Notes under the pieces: model-generated | Database searches by the model: none | Told to the model about the DNA's origin: nothing | The model's input: only the letters and a program-made list of their open reading frames with translations | Shown: positions 44,900 to 54,956 of the stretch, piece by piece | Layout of the letters: every line of letters starts with the position of its first letter | Numbering within the stretch: the stretch's first letter is position 1 | Assembly: GCA_022478985.1 (NCBI GenBank) | Contig: JAKSZP010002666.1 | Coordinates: 186,001 to 250,000 of the forward strand | DNA: 64,000 bases | DNA from: Massospora cicadina | Lineage: Eukaryota > Entomophthoromycota > Entomophthoromycetes > Entomophthorales > Entomophthoraceae | Reading direction: 5' to 3' | Position numbers and translations under genes: made by a program

Positions 44900-46031
44900 G
44901 GGCGGATACCTTTATATGTGAAGGAGAACTATATAAGCGGATCAGCGACCAGATGTTGAGTTTCCCTAAGCCTTCAGGCTGACCTGCGATAATTATGGAT
45001 GCTCATTGGGCTGTAGGCCATGGAGGGTTGCAGAAAACACTGGAGATGTTGCAATCCTGATATTACTGGGAGAGCATGCATTATGACATAATGGAAACAA
45101 TTAGTTGTTGTCATCAGTGTCAAGTGGAAAACCATTTATAAGAGAACCATATACCAGCTGGTCAAACCCCAGTTCACTTGGAATACCGTTTCTATTGATG
45201 TAGTAGGACCTCTACCAACTAGTACCAATTGGTCCAGATATACTATTGTCGCCAAAGATCATCTGACTTGAAGGGTGGAGGCCGGGGCCATCAACTATTT
45301 GCGCGGTTACTACTACCAAATTCATCATGGAGTGTGTTATACAGTGACACGGCTGTCTGCAATTCATTTTAATGGATAACAGAACCGATTTCACCTCACA
45401 CATTCTGCCAAAGTTGAACAAGCTGATGGCGATCCGTGGGGTTTTGACCACCCCATATCATCCAGAATCTAATGGAATGGTGGAGAGGGTTAATGGAACT
45501 TCGGTGAACATCCTCTGTAAATTGACATATGATTGACCCTCAGAATGAAGCGCCCTCCTACCCACGGCGGTATTTGCACATAATATCAGCTATCATTTGG
45601 CCACTGGTAAGAGCCCGTTTCAACTGCTGTATGGTCGACATTCAGCTCTGCCTGCCTTGATATATTCTTGTGTAGAGGACACTCAAAGGGTGAATCCTCA
45701 GCAATATCTAAATCAACTCATGGATACTTTGATCAAGTTTCAAACGGAAGCTTACTCCACCAGTCTAGTGAAGAAAATCCATGACCAGGCAGCTGACCAG
45801 AAGCGCCGGAGCAGTCTTCCATTGTTTGCTGTAGGGGATTACATTCTATTCCATGACCAGCATTGATTCAGACAAAAAAATAAGCTCCTTAACATTTGGG
45901 TCAGCCCGTTCAAGATTATTGAGAAGACTGGCATGTATGTCTACACAATTAAGGAACCCGCTGAGGGTCAGGTTATCAACCAAGTCCATGTTAAGTTCCT
46001 TGAGCATACAAACAGTAAGACTTATCGTCCA
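44900..46031 (+). pseudogene. Integrase of Element 3
   Basis: The zinc-binding region (AHWAVGHGG-like, CHQCQ near 45.1 kb) is decayed. The core shows SIDVVGPLPTSTNWSRYTIV (45.2 kb), [20 protein letters not shown] (45.37 kb) and [20 protein letters not shown] (45.46 kb), so D, D and E are all present across frameshifts. The stretch 45,597-45,866 (GKSPFQLLYGRHSALPALIY) leads to a C-terminal SH3-like tail: VGDYILFHDQH, then PFKIIEKTGMYVYTI and QVHVKFLEH. No chromodomain is visible. Confidence 0.8.
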
Positions 46032-46047
46032 GTCAAGGAGGGAGTAA
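46032..46047 (+). other. Element 3 polypurine tract
   Basis: GTCAAGGAGGGAGTAA lies directly before the TGTTGC start of the 3' LTR at 46,048. Confidence 0.65.
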
Positions 46048-46398
46048 TGTTGCAATTACAATATGACTGGATTATAAGCTCTGAGTCAATATGGCGGAAC
46101 AGATGGAATCTGCTGGAATCGAACTGATACTTGGAATTTAAACACTTCAAAATGAGGCATTCAGCAAATCAAGAGGATTTATGCTGAGATTCGATGCAAA
46201 TGAGAGTAAGTCAAAAAGGGAAGCAGGATAGAAGAGTACCAAGATGAGGACACATCTGGCTGGGGAACCTAGGCATAAAGAGTCTGATGGGAGTTAAAGG
46301 CTAAAAAGGTTTTTACAAGAAGAGGAGCGCGCATATAAGTCTGCGATTAATAATAAAATAAAGGTCTAAATCAGGGGCAATAGCAATATACATATTAT
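46048..46398 (+). repeat. Element 3 3' LTR, part 1
   Basis: Matches the 5' LTR from its TGTTGC start to the LINE L insertion point. The rest is at 51,640-51,754. Confidence 0.9.
46382..46398. repeat. Target-site duplication of LINE L, left copy
   Basis: AGCAATATACATATTAT, 17 bases, repeated exactly at 51,623-51,639. The intact 5' LTR of Element 3 has a single corresponding site (CATACATATTATATTAAG). Confidence 0.9.
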
Positions 46399-46550
46399 TT
46401 AACTGAGGTAAGCCGATCAGGGGACGGATGTTACCAAATATATGTGAAACTAAGAGAATAACTAACAAATATAAAAATTGGGCACCTCAGGGTACTCAAG
46501 TTACCCCCTGTTGCCAGCGGGACTCCCAGGTATGGAGGGGGGTTGGTGCG

Positions 46551-47033
46551 CTACTCTGAGGGGGTTTCCCCTACTATGGAGCAGGTGTGAAGGAAAGGAT
46601 CTGTGTGGAGGAACCAGAGTGGGAACCATGATTCTATGAGCGCTTTTTGTCTTGGTCTCATATATCCATAGAGCCAGGCTTGGAAGTGCTCTAGTAAGTG
46701 GACATGGAAGCTGTTAATAATCCCATGAATGGTTGGGACCGTGATCTTGAACGCATCTAATGCAATTTTTTGTATTATCCACATTGCAATGGGTATTATT
46801 AGGGAGCGGAGGGTAGATGGGATTGGTGACTCGATCTGGAACGCGAAGATACTCTTTGATATCGAGAATTCCTGTTCGTTTTGAATCTTGAGCAGGCGTG
46901 CGACTTCCTGCCATAAAGCTTTGGTTGGGGGGCATGTTTCTAGGTGATAATGTAGGGATCCCTCCCCTCCACATACTGCACATGTTTTGTGGAGGGAGTT
47001 GGAGCAGTCCGCCGTCCTATAGGTCCTTCTCAA
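46551..47033 (-). pseudogene. LINE L C-terminal zinc-finger region
   Basis: Open stretch of 160 codons carrying KTCAVCGGEGSLHYHLETCP, a complete CxxC...H....C finger, followed by KALWQEVARLLKIQNEQEFS. This is the usual end of L1/Tx1-type LINE proteins and matches LINE A at 5.9 kb. Confidence 0.8.
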
Positions 47034-47599
47034 ACAGCGCTAGGCGTTTGCTCTTATCCTTGGCTGTAGAAGTGGGTGGTGTGTCATTTTCCACATTGCT
47101 TTCTGTGTGGTTAAATCATAGGGAATGTCCAACATATCTAGGTATTTTATCCTAGCTGTGTTTGGGGTTATTGCGAGCATATCCCTCTGGGGGTGGTTTT
47201 CTGGGTTTCTTAATTTGAATTGGGGGCTGGGTTTTCACCTTCCCTGATATTACCCATGTTCTCTAAGGTCCATCTCATATGGCGGATAGTTCAGAGGATA
47301 TGTTTGAAATGTGGGGAGGTTCCATGCGGACCTGTTGCAGTAGGGTGCTTGGCAAGGTATGAAAGTAGTCTGGGTGGACTAAGTGGGTTGTTTAAACTGA
47401 GCGCCTGTGCAAAGTTAGTCCTTGCTGCTCTGGACTAATGTTTTTGCGGGAGGTCTGTAGCAAGGATTTTCTTTATCCATGTCCCTAGGATGTGATTGGC
47501 ATGGCTCTCAAAATTTATTAGTCCCATGCCTCCGCTTGAGCGTGGGCCAGATAGTGTTTCCATCCGTATAGGAGGGTGAGAGCCAGGCCACATCCAACC

Positions 47600-49011
47600 C
47601 TGGATAAGCGCGCAAATTGAGGTTATAAAGGTAGGTTAGAAGGCTATCTCATGGGCCTGGTACCACAGTATTGGGAGGATGAGCGAATTAGCAACTGTAA
47701 CTCGTCCTATTAGTCCTTGGGCTCTCTCCTTGAGCGAGGCTACGCGTTTGGATACCCGTTGTAACAGGTTAATTTCCATTGTCTCATTAGCTATCCCCCT
47801 GATTCTAGCCAGATTCCAAGGTGTCAGACAGGAGTGGTGGTGGGAGATGTTGCAAAGGGTAGAATGATTGGGTTTTTTCTTCGAGTGCTGGTGTGAGGTT
47901 CAGATGTTGTGGCCCAATTGTTTGTGTATTTGCCTAAGAGGATGATTTCTGTCTTCCTTTTGTTGAGAGATGCATTGCTCACCTTGGAGTATTCCTCTAG
48001 AGTGTGTTCCAGCTGTTGGGCAACTTCATTGTTTGCTATACCTGCTACGCAGTCATCTGCAAAGGCCAATATCTTGACTGTTGGTTGTCCTTGTGCGGTT
48101 ATCCCCATGAGACGTGAGTCAGTTACTTGGAGGAGCGGGTCAAAGCTGAAATTGTATAGCAGTGGGCTGAAGGGATCCCCTTGTTTGAGCCCTCTGTGTG
48201 GTTTGATCTTGTTAGTTAGGAATCCAGGGCCACATACAGCCATGGTTGCAGATTCTGTTAGGGGCATCGCCCATTTTATGAATCTTGGTGGGAGTTTGAA
48301 TGCATGTAGACATTCTTTTAGGTATGGCCAGCTAACATGGTCATACGCCTTTTCCTGATACAAGAAGACCAGGGCACCAGTTGCTTTGGATTGGCAAATA
48401 TTTGCAGCAGGGTGAATGTTGTTTCAGATTGAACGCCCTGGTATAAACCTAAACTGGTTGGGTGACAGGACGTCTGATGCTATTGCACCTAATCTGGCTG
48501 CTAAAATTTTTATTAGAATTTTTGTGTCAGTATTGGAGAGTGCAATTGGGCGCCAGTCGGCTAGGTCCAAATTTGTCACCCTTTTTATACAAGGTTATAA
48601 CGTATGATTCATGACCTCCTGGTAGTAGGCATGTTTCCAACAAACTCTGGTTCATTGACGCCAATAGGAGGGGGCGATTTGTTAAAATATATTTTTTGTA
48701 AAATTCGTAGGGATCCCATCAGGCCCTGGGCATTTCCTACGTGGTGCACCGCGAATTATTTCCTAAAGCTCCTCCCGTGTATAAGGGATAGTATTGTAAT
48801 TTGGTGGTGTACTTTGTATCTCGGCAGTTTGAATAAATTCTTTGATTTTTTGTGGATCTGTTGGCATTTCGCAATATAATTCGGTGTAATAGCGGTGTAC
48901 TTCCGCCTTGACTTCCTCAGGGTCAGTTACCACGGTGCCATTGGTCTTGTGGACTTTTGTGCATGTGGGCTGGTTTCCATGGGAGTGGAATTGGCGAAAA
49001 AAGTATGTCAA
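47600..49011 (-). pseudogene. LINE L reverse transcriptase
   Basis: Blocks in order: YFFRQFHSHGNQPTCTKVHK (49.0 kb), LLPGGHES with YVITLYKKGDKF (48.6 kb), then the well preserved 179-codon stretch 47,824-48,363: YQEKAYDHVSWPYLKECLHA, HRGLKQGDPFSPLLYNFSFD, and the catalytic KILAFADDCVAGIANNE with both Asp residues. Thumb segment: RVASLKERAQGLIGRVTVAN at about 47.7 kb. Frameshifts separate the first blocks. The long plus-strand frame 47,909-48,358 is antisense. Confidence 0.85.
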
Positions 49012-49339
49012 ACAGGTTTCACCTTCTTAATGATCTTACCTTTGTTTAATACTTTGATTCTGTGTTGGTGTTCAAAGATGAGATTGTTAAGTTGGGCTGA
49101 AATTTCTGCCCATTTGCGTCCCCAATTAGAGCTATAACCAGATCTTGGAGTATTTATTTTAGGTGGTCTAGTTCCGCCAAGGTACGCTTGATTGTGGCTG
49201 TGTCCGCGGTGTAATTGCGTGATGCAGTATGTCAGGTTTTGTTCATAAATCTTTTTTGAAATTTTTCCATGTTCTGATGGGATCATGAAGTGAATGGGGC
49301 TGTGAATTCTGGGTTTGTAGCCTTGTTTTCAACCCAGTC

Positions 49340-50110
49340 AGATATCTCAGGCAATCTTATATTTTCTGGGTGAAGCTTTCTCCAAGGCGACACCTGTGTG
49401 TGGGATTGGGTTGGCGCTAACTGCACCGTAACTAATTGGTGGTCAGAAAAATTGATCTTTTTTGTTGTAAATTTGGAGATTCTTGAGTGGTGGGATTGCG
49501 GTATGAGGATGTGGTCAATCGACTCATCAATATGAGCACTCTCTCGCGTATTTTGGGTCTCATCATGTGGGGAAGGATTGGTGAATTGGGGGGAAGAACA
49601 TCCTGTAAGCCAAGAGATGCCTTCATTGTGCGAAATTCAATGTGTCCAGGTGGGTATCCCCTGGGATTAGGCCATCAATCGGTATTGGGGTTATCCCAGC
49701 AGTTGAAATCGCCTAACATGAGGATATCTGGTGGGAGTGTGGGAGTAGAAATGTTTGCAAAAAATCGTTTTCTCTTGGTTGCAGTGCACGGTGCATAAAT
49801 ACATGCTAATGGAATTATTTCATCTTGGCATGTGATTGTTGCTACCAGGATAGACCATGCAAGTGTGATGATGAGTTTATAATATTGAATTTTTTGTTGT
49901 TTTGGACTATCACCCCACAGTGAGACGTCCATACTGATTGTATTGGTGCGACCCTAGTTGACCAGGATTCTTCTTCCCCTTGTAGGCAGTGGGTTTCTTG
50001 GATGGCCAAGATGTTTACAAGAGGTTTTTACAGGAATGCCAGCTTTTTGGCTTAGGACGTATGAGCCCTGGCTCCCACGATGTTTAGCATCCCTATTGAC
50101 ACTGAGGTGC
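49340..50110 (-). pseudogene. LINE L APE-type endonuclease
   Basis: The start near 50.1 kb reads LNIVGARAHTS, stop, AKKLAFL, then LAIQETHCLQGEEESW, with the catalytic Glu of QETH present. CIYAPCTATKRKRFF and LMLGDFNCWDNPNTD (49.68 kb) follow. LQDVLPPNSPILPH and a decayed RVDHILIP-type block close the domain near 49.5 kb, where a copy of the TTKKINFSDHQLV (SDH) motif is visible. Two or three breaks. Confidence 0.8.
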
Positions 50111-50229
50111 CCACGGCGCCTCAGGAGCGGTTGGGAGGGCCCTCTGGCCCTATCCCAACGTGGCTCATTTTGGCCATGCTCCGCATCTGTACTCCAACTC
50201 TTTCACCGCCATTGTTGGTTCCCTAAGTC

Positions 50230-51544
50230 AGACCCAATGATTCAAGGGAATTGCGGTTTTTGCATTTGCGTCAACTTTTCCTGAACAGGTCTTATGTTGA
50301 TTTGATGCAGATTGTTGATTGATTTTATACTTTTGAGGTTCAACTTTGTTGCATTGTGCACCACATTTTCGCCCAAATTTTTCAGTTGCATTGTTCCTCA
50401 GTATGTGCATGACTGATGACGCTTTGTGGCTCAATCTGGTTACTGTGAAAATTTTCGACCTGGGCATATTGTTCTGATTGGTTGGTTTGGTGAATTTCCG
50501 AAATATCCTCCTAAATTTTTCCAGGGTTAATGGTTGACTCCGCGTGTGCCGCTGCTTCAGTCGCTGCTCTCTTGCAGGCTTTTTGTGCTGCTTTACGCTG
50601 TTTACTTGTAACTGGGTCCACGATGGAGTATAGTCCATCTTCACCTCAGCGGAATGGGTGGTGGCCATCAGTCATTTTGGCGAAGTTTTCATTATCTTCG
50701 TCCATAGCTCCTTCACAAAAATCATTTTCCATTAAGCCCTCTTTCACAGGGCATGCATGTTCCTTGTGGCCCAGTGAGCCACAGTGGTTGCAAATGGGCG
50801 GTGCGCGTTCCATTGTAACTCAGAATGCAGCTGACTGGCCCCCATCTGCAAAGTGAAATTCTGCTGTGCGGGGAATTCTGGATAAATCCTCTTCCACTTC
50901 TGGGAAGGGGTTGATTACATCGATAGCTTTGCCTGTGCACAGGTCGGGCATTAAGCAAAATCGCTCTAATTTGAGTTGTTGGATTTCTCCATAGGCCACA
51001 AGACCTTTGCAGAGCTCCTCCTCAATTACCTTATGAGGAAGGTTGGTGGGGAGCGAGTCAAAGGAGATGAACAAAGTTTTCACTTTAATCCATCTGGTGC
51101 ACGCGGTGCACACAATTTTTTGCCCTCAGGGAGGGCAGTTTCCATGCAGACTTTTGCTGCAGCATTGGCTTCATCGGCTGTTTTGAAACAAATATTGATC
51201 CAGCCACAGCCCATGTTGTTGGTGGCTACGTACACCGCGTGAGGGAAAAGTGAGGGCTGTGCCTCACATGTTTTCTCCCACAGGGTTGGTGAATCATCCC
51301 CAAGGAAGAGTCTGATTCCGTGTTCCACCTTTGACAAAGGTTGGTTGAATTGAATGTACATGTATTGCGCGTGCTTTACAGTAAATACCATAAACACAGA
51401 TGGTGTCTGAGTTTGCGATTTTTTTACGGTTTGGGTTCCTGGTCCCCCTCCAGGGTGTTTCTTGCCCTTAGTTGCACTGTTAAGCGCACCGCTTGCCACG
51501 ATGCTCGCCCATGTTGTATTATTTTTGCTATTAAAGTCGCCCAT
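50230..51544 (-). pseudogene. LINE L ORF1 protein
   Basis: ATG at 51,544, open for 154 codons: FNQPLSKVEHGIRLFLGDDS, LWEKTCEAQPSLFPHAVYVA, GWINICFKTADEANAAAKVC (RRM-like). A frameshift near 51.1 kb leads to VKTLFISFDSLPTNLPHKVI and GKAIDVINPFPEVEEDLSRI. A TGA follows, then the knuckle CNHCGSLGHKEHAC at 50,751-50,792, complete. The tail is Lys/Ala-rich (KQRKAAQKACKRAATEAAAH). Likely an RNA-binding protein. Confidence 0.8.
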
Positions 51545-51639
51545 CTTTCCTGTGTATTATTATCCAAATTTGCTGTTTGATTCAAATCGTAGTAACTAAA
51601 GTGATTGTTATGAGAAGTAAAAAGCAATATACATATTAT

Positions 51640-51754
51640 ATTAAGTATTATTATAAATCTGCGATCCTCATATTGTATGATTTAATTGCTTAGTGGCTCA
51701 TACCCTGTGTAAAACCAACTTGGTGGAATTGAGCTCAAATGCTGAGAACCAACA
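51640..51754 (+). repeat. Element 3 3' LTR, part 2
   Basis: Matches 39,902-40,019: CGATCCTCATAT, TACCCTGTGTAAAACCAA, GAGAACCAACA. The target duplication copy AAATC follows at 51,755. Confidence 0.9.
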
Positions 51755-51789
51755 AAATCCTTTCAATTTTTTTGGGAATGAAAACCATT

Positions 51790-52520
51790 AGATAGACTTT
51801 TCTCTTGAAACAATAACCAAAAATACAGAGACACAGTAAGAGGCATCTCAGAGGAGCCATAATTACCTCCTAGTGCCAGTGGGACTGACAATGGAATGAA
51901 AAGTGGAGGTAAAAAATAAGGCCTGCGCTGAGTCCAAAACATGAATTAAAGAAAAAGTCCAGAACTATGAACCAGATACTGAACCAGATGGGTACCATTG
52001 ACGTTAGAGTGATGACTAAGAGAAAAACAAACAGAGTTAAAAGAGGTATGTTAGGTGGGATTAGGGGTGATAAACTGCTTTACAGAGAGCGGGAGAAGTG
52101 CCAATAAAAGCGTCCTAGACAACTGTATGTATGGTCCACAAAGCACTTCTACAACTAAGGCATGATGAGAAAAGTTGAATGAGAAACTCTCTGGTATAAG
52201 CGAAGATGTCCTTAGACAGGCTATAAGCCTGTGTTGTATCCTTGCTGAAGTACGCATAACTTTAATCCAAATCAAATGAGATGGCGATAATCTTTCAGAT
52301 GGTGGACATAAGACCCATATTGGCCACACACTGCAAATGAAGACTGAGTGGAGTTGGACTGCTCAGCAGTATGTTACACCCTCTTCAGGCATCTCCATAC
52401 GTGGCCACAAATCCTGGGCTGCATTAAGGATGGTGGGCATACCACCAAATAGCCTTCTGGGTTCCCAAATAGTATATATGTATATGGGATTTTAGTCCAA
52501 ATTACCCAGATTTATCAATA
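51790..52520 (-). mobile_element. LINE 3' fragment
   Basis: The minus strand resembles the C-terminal end of the LINE protein: a damaged finger (VCGQYGSYVHHLKD), IWIKVMRTSARIQH, and HHALVVEVLCGPYIQ, corresponding to LHALVVAITMWTIHT of LINE A. The region near 52.38-52.45 kb corresponds to 5.9-6.0 kb of LINE A. The shared 3' terminal motif is absent. It is 5'-truncated and old. Confidence 0.6.
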
Positions 52521-54938
52521 ATGTTTAATCTTCTTGTCTAAAAGGGGACTCATTCACCTCTGGAAGTTAAAGTTATTGATTAAATATAGATTATAATCAT
52601 TGGAAAAAGTCCTGACAGATATAAATTGTTTTTCCAGATTGTAATCTTCCAAATTGATGAGTGTTTTATTGGAGATGATCCATAACAATAAATAGGTGAT
52701 TATGGTGTCAAGTTCATTATTGTAACTGTAATGACTTATAGGAGTCAAATTAATTAGTTGATGATTCCTTAAGGGTTTTCTTGCGCTGGCAAGTAATGTT
52801 GCCTAGCATAGAGAAAAATTTGAGTTTTCCTTTTATGAATCAAATTTATGCTATTTATGAGTAAGAGTCCCATTATCTAAGAAGATTGTTACAGATAAGG
52901 ATAAACACGATGGAGTTGAGTGAAGACATTGTGTCATATTCTTCATTTTAATCCATAGAAGTGTGCGTTTGAGTAGGGAAGAGAAACTGAATATATTTTA
53001 CAATGAAGATCATCTTTTCACTTATTCCTTGAATAAAAATTATCAGTGACAGCTCCGTTTTCATTTGTGGCGCCAACCAAAGGGTTGTGGCAAAATTCTC
53101 TATAATATCCCCATGACTATATAATAAAGTAGATTAGATTAGATCTGATTGATTGATATACTCATTATATTTTAATAAATTAGAATGTTTGCTCTTGTTA
53201 TTAAAGTTGGAAGGACAATAAGATCATTTGTCTATATTACTGTTGATCTATGCAGACTTTGCGTTATGAGAAGGAAGAAGAGGCTTTATCCTTACCCTGG
53301 TTAAATCCTACTGGATGAAATAGGGAAAAAGTTCCTACTATTTTAAAAGAAATCGATGTTAGGACAAGCCTCAGGTTGGCGTTGGACTTAATCATTATTT
53401 TAGTTATCAGCCTATCTATAATAGTAGTCTTAGACTACTTTTGCCCATTATATTATATTATCAAATTAAACAGTGCACATACAAGGAATCTTTGCAAGTT
53501 AAAAAAGGGAGCTGAAGCAAGTACTATTCATAATGAGAAATTGAACACTGAACTTATTTTGAACTTAATCAAAGGTTAAGATTCCCAAAGTTCTAACTAA
53601 CTCTCAAAAATGGTTTGGGATGGTGAGTGTTGAACTTTGCAGTATATGCTTGATATGGGTAACCAAATAAATCATTGGTAGCCTCAGGTTGCAAAGTTGT
53701 AGCAAATCAGCTTATATATTTAAAGGGGTTATTTCCTCAATGAGGGTGCATTCTGGTGAATTTAGATCGTTAAGGTTTTTTATTTTCAGCAGTTTTAGAA
53801 TATCCATGTTCTAATCTGTATGAGTTTTTTAAGTCTTTGTCAGTGGTTGCAGTCAGTAAATAAATACTTAAATCCTTCTTGGCTTGGTATCAGGAGCGCC
53901 CAATTTAAGGGCGCAGCGCCAGAATTAATTTACCATCACTTTAATGATAGTATTGAAATTTTATAAATAAGTAACATAGCCTGATACTAGTTCTTTTGAT
54001 GATCACAGGCATGTCAAAAAGCCATATGAGTGTCATTAGGCCCAAAACCTTGGCCCCAAACAATACTTGATCCTAACAGTGAAAATGCTTAGTAAATGTC
54101 TTAACCCCTTCACTTGGTTTAAAGTTAATAGCCAGTAAAGAGGTTTTCTAGCTATCTACGGTTATTCCCCACTAAACTAATCAAAAAAATGTTTTGGTGT
54201 TAATATAAAACATGTTTACTTTCAAATTTTTTGGTAATACCAACTCCTTGCTAAAGGGATCTAGCAAATTCATTATAGTAGCCAATCTGCTAGTGACATT
54301 GGTATCTCCCATCTTTATTTCAGTAAAATCTTCGAAGTTGTGGATACTTCCATGCCTATCAAAATTTATATGAATGATAGGGTTTACCTAGGACTAAGGC
54401 GCTGGAGTAACTTGAGGGTTAGAATTAACTGCTTTGGTGGCCGCCATGCAGTTCAGACTGTAGCATTCAATAAGGGTATAGTCACTCATACAAAGAGCCT
54501 AATTTTCCCAACTTAGTCCATAGAATTATCAGAATTAGAAGCTGACAAATTAATTCAACAACAGATTGTTTTCGCTTAAAAGTGGCATGCTTAAGCTCTT
54601 GGCGGATTTGATTTAATACACTAGTAAAAAGCTGTCAGAAGCATCCATTTTTGTTCATATTTACTTAGCTGATAGGTAAATACTTTAATTCCCATCACTG
54701 AGATGGGACTAGGAAGCGCAAAGTTTTTATCTACTGATATATATTGGTGATAGCGGAAATTGTTTCTTCTTCAGGGGAACCTTAAATACTTTTTAAATTT
54801 ACCATGATGCTAATACTTGATGGATCTTCCCACATAATTAGGTTCATCATGAGAAATATATGACAGTTCGCCCCAACAATTGTTGTTAAAATTTTACATT
54901 TTAGTGGTTTTAATAGCGGAAACAGGAAACCAAATGTG
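52521..54938. other. Unidentified AT-rich stretch
   Basis: No known coding domain. If the primer-site-like sequence at 54,939 is real, this is the internal region of a minus-strand LTR element; on that strand 54.2-54.4 kb reads FDRHGSIHNFEDFTEIKMGD, without a match I can name. A 67-codon plus frame at 53,376 starts with a hydrophobic stretch but has no relatives I recognise. Confidence 0.3.
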
Positions 54939-54956
54939 CTCCTGTGGTGAGCACCA
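54939..54956 (-). other. Possible primer binding site of an unidentified LTR element
   Basis: The minus strand reads TGGTGCTCACCACAGGAG, differing at two of 18 positions from the site shared by D, H and Element 3. An LTR would lie to its right (from about 54,960), but no second copy or clean TG/CA terminus was found. Confidence 0.4.

Larger units (their letters stand above)
46399..51622 (-). mobile_element. LINE L: full-length L1/Tx1-like LINE, 5.2 kb
   Basis: Complete by its perfect 17-bp target duplication inside the 3' LTR of Element 3. The minus strand holds ORF1 with zinc knuckle, APE endonuclease, RT with FADD intact, and a C-terminal CCHC finger. The 3' end reads CTGATCGGCTTACCTCAGTT and has no long poly(A). 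It is less decayed than LINE A but still carries frameshifts and stops, so it is not obviously autonomous now. Confidence 0.9.
39554..51754 (+). mobile_element. Element 3: Ty3/gypsy element, plus strand, with LINE L in its 3' LTR
   Basis: The 5' LTR (39,554-40,019) and 3' LTR (46,048-46,398 plus 51,640-51,754) share TGTTGC...CCAACA ends. Primer site and purine tract are in place. Internal order: coiled-coil Gag N-terminus, capsid, zinc knuckle, protease, dUTPase-like domain, RT, RNase H, integrase. Flanks AAGTC (39,549-39,553) and AAATC (51,755-51,759) are a probable 5-bp target duplication with one change. Without LINE L it is about 7.0 kb. Many stops; inactive. Confidence 0.85.
20300..51810 (+). 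mobile_element. Element G: outermost gypsy element of the nest, split into three parts
   Basis: Plus-strand decayed gypsy element of the D/E family. Its parts are 20,300-22,671 (Gag and first half of protease), 37,837-39,553 (second half of protease, dUTPase-like relic, RT) and a few tens of bases after 51,754. Element H (22,672-37,836) and Element 3 (39,554-51,754) are the interruptions. The split is supported because the halves of the protease and of the RT align with D when the insertions are skipped. The left end is not delimited. Confidence 0.65.

Noticed and set aside
47909..48358. 149-codon plus-strand frame
   Set aside because: Exactly antisense to the best preserved RT block of LINE L, with its FADD motif.
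53376..53579. Possible small membrane protein with a hydrophobic N-terminus
   Set aside because: Hydrophobic runs are common in AT-rich noncoding frames; there is no supporting start context or homology.
53885..53897. Copia-type primer binding site (TGGTATCAGGAGC)
   Set aside because: It resembles the usual TGGTATCAGAGC site, but no LTR end, Gag or copia-type integrase or RT was found near it.
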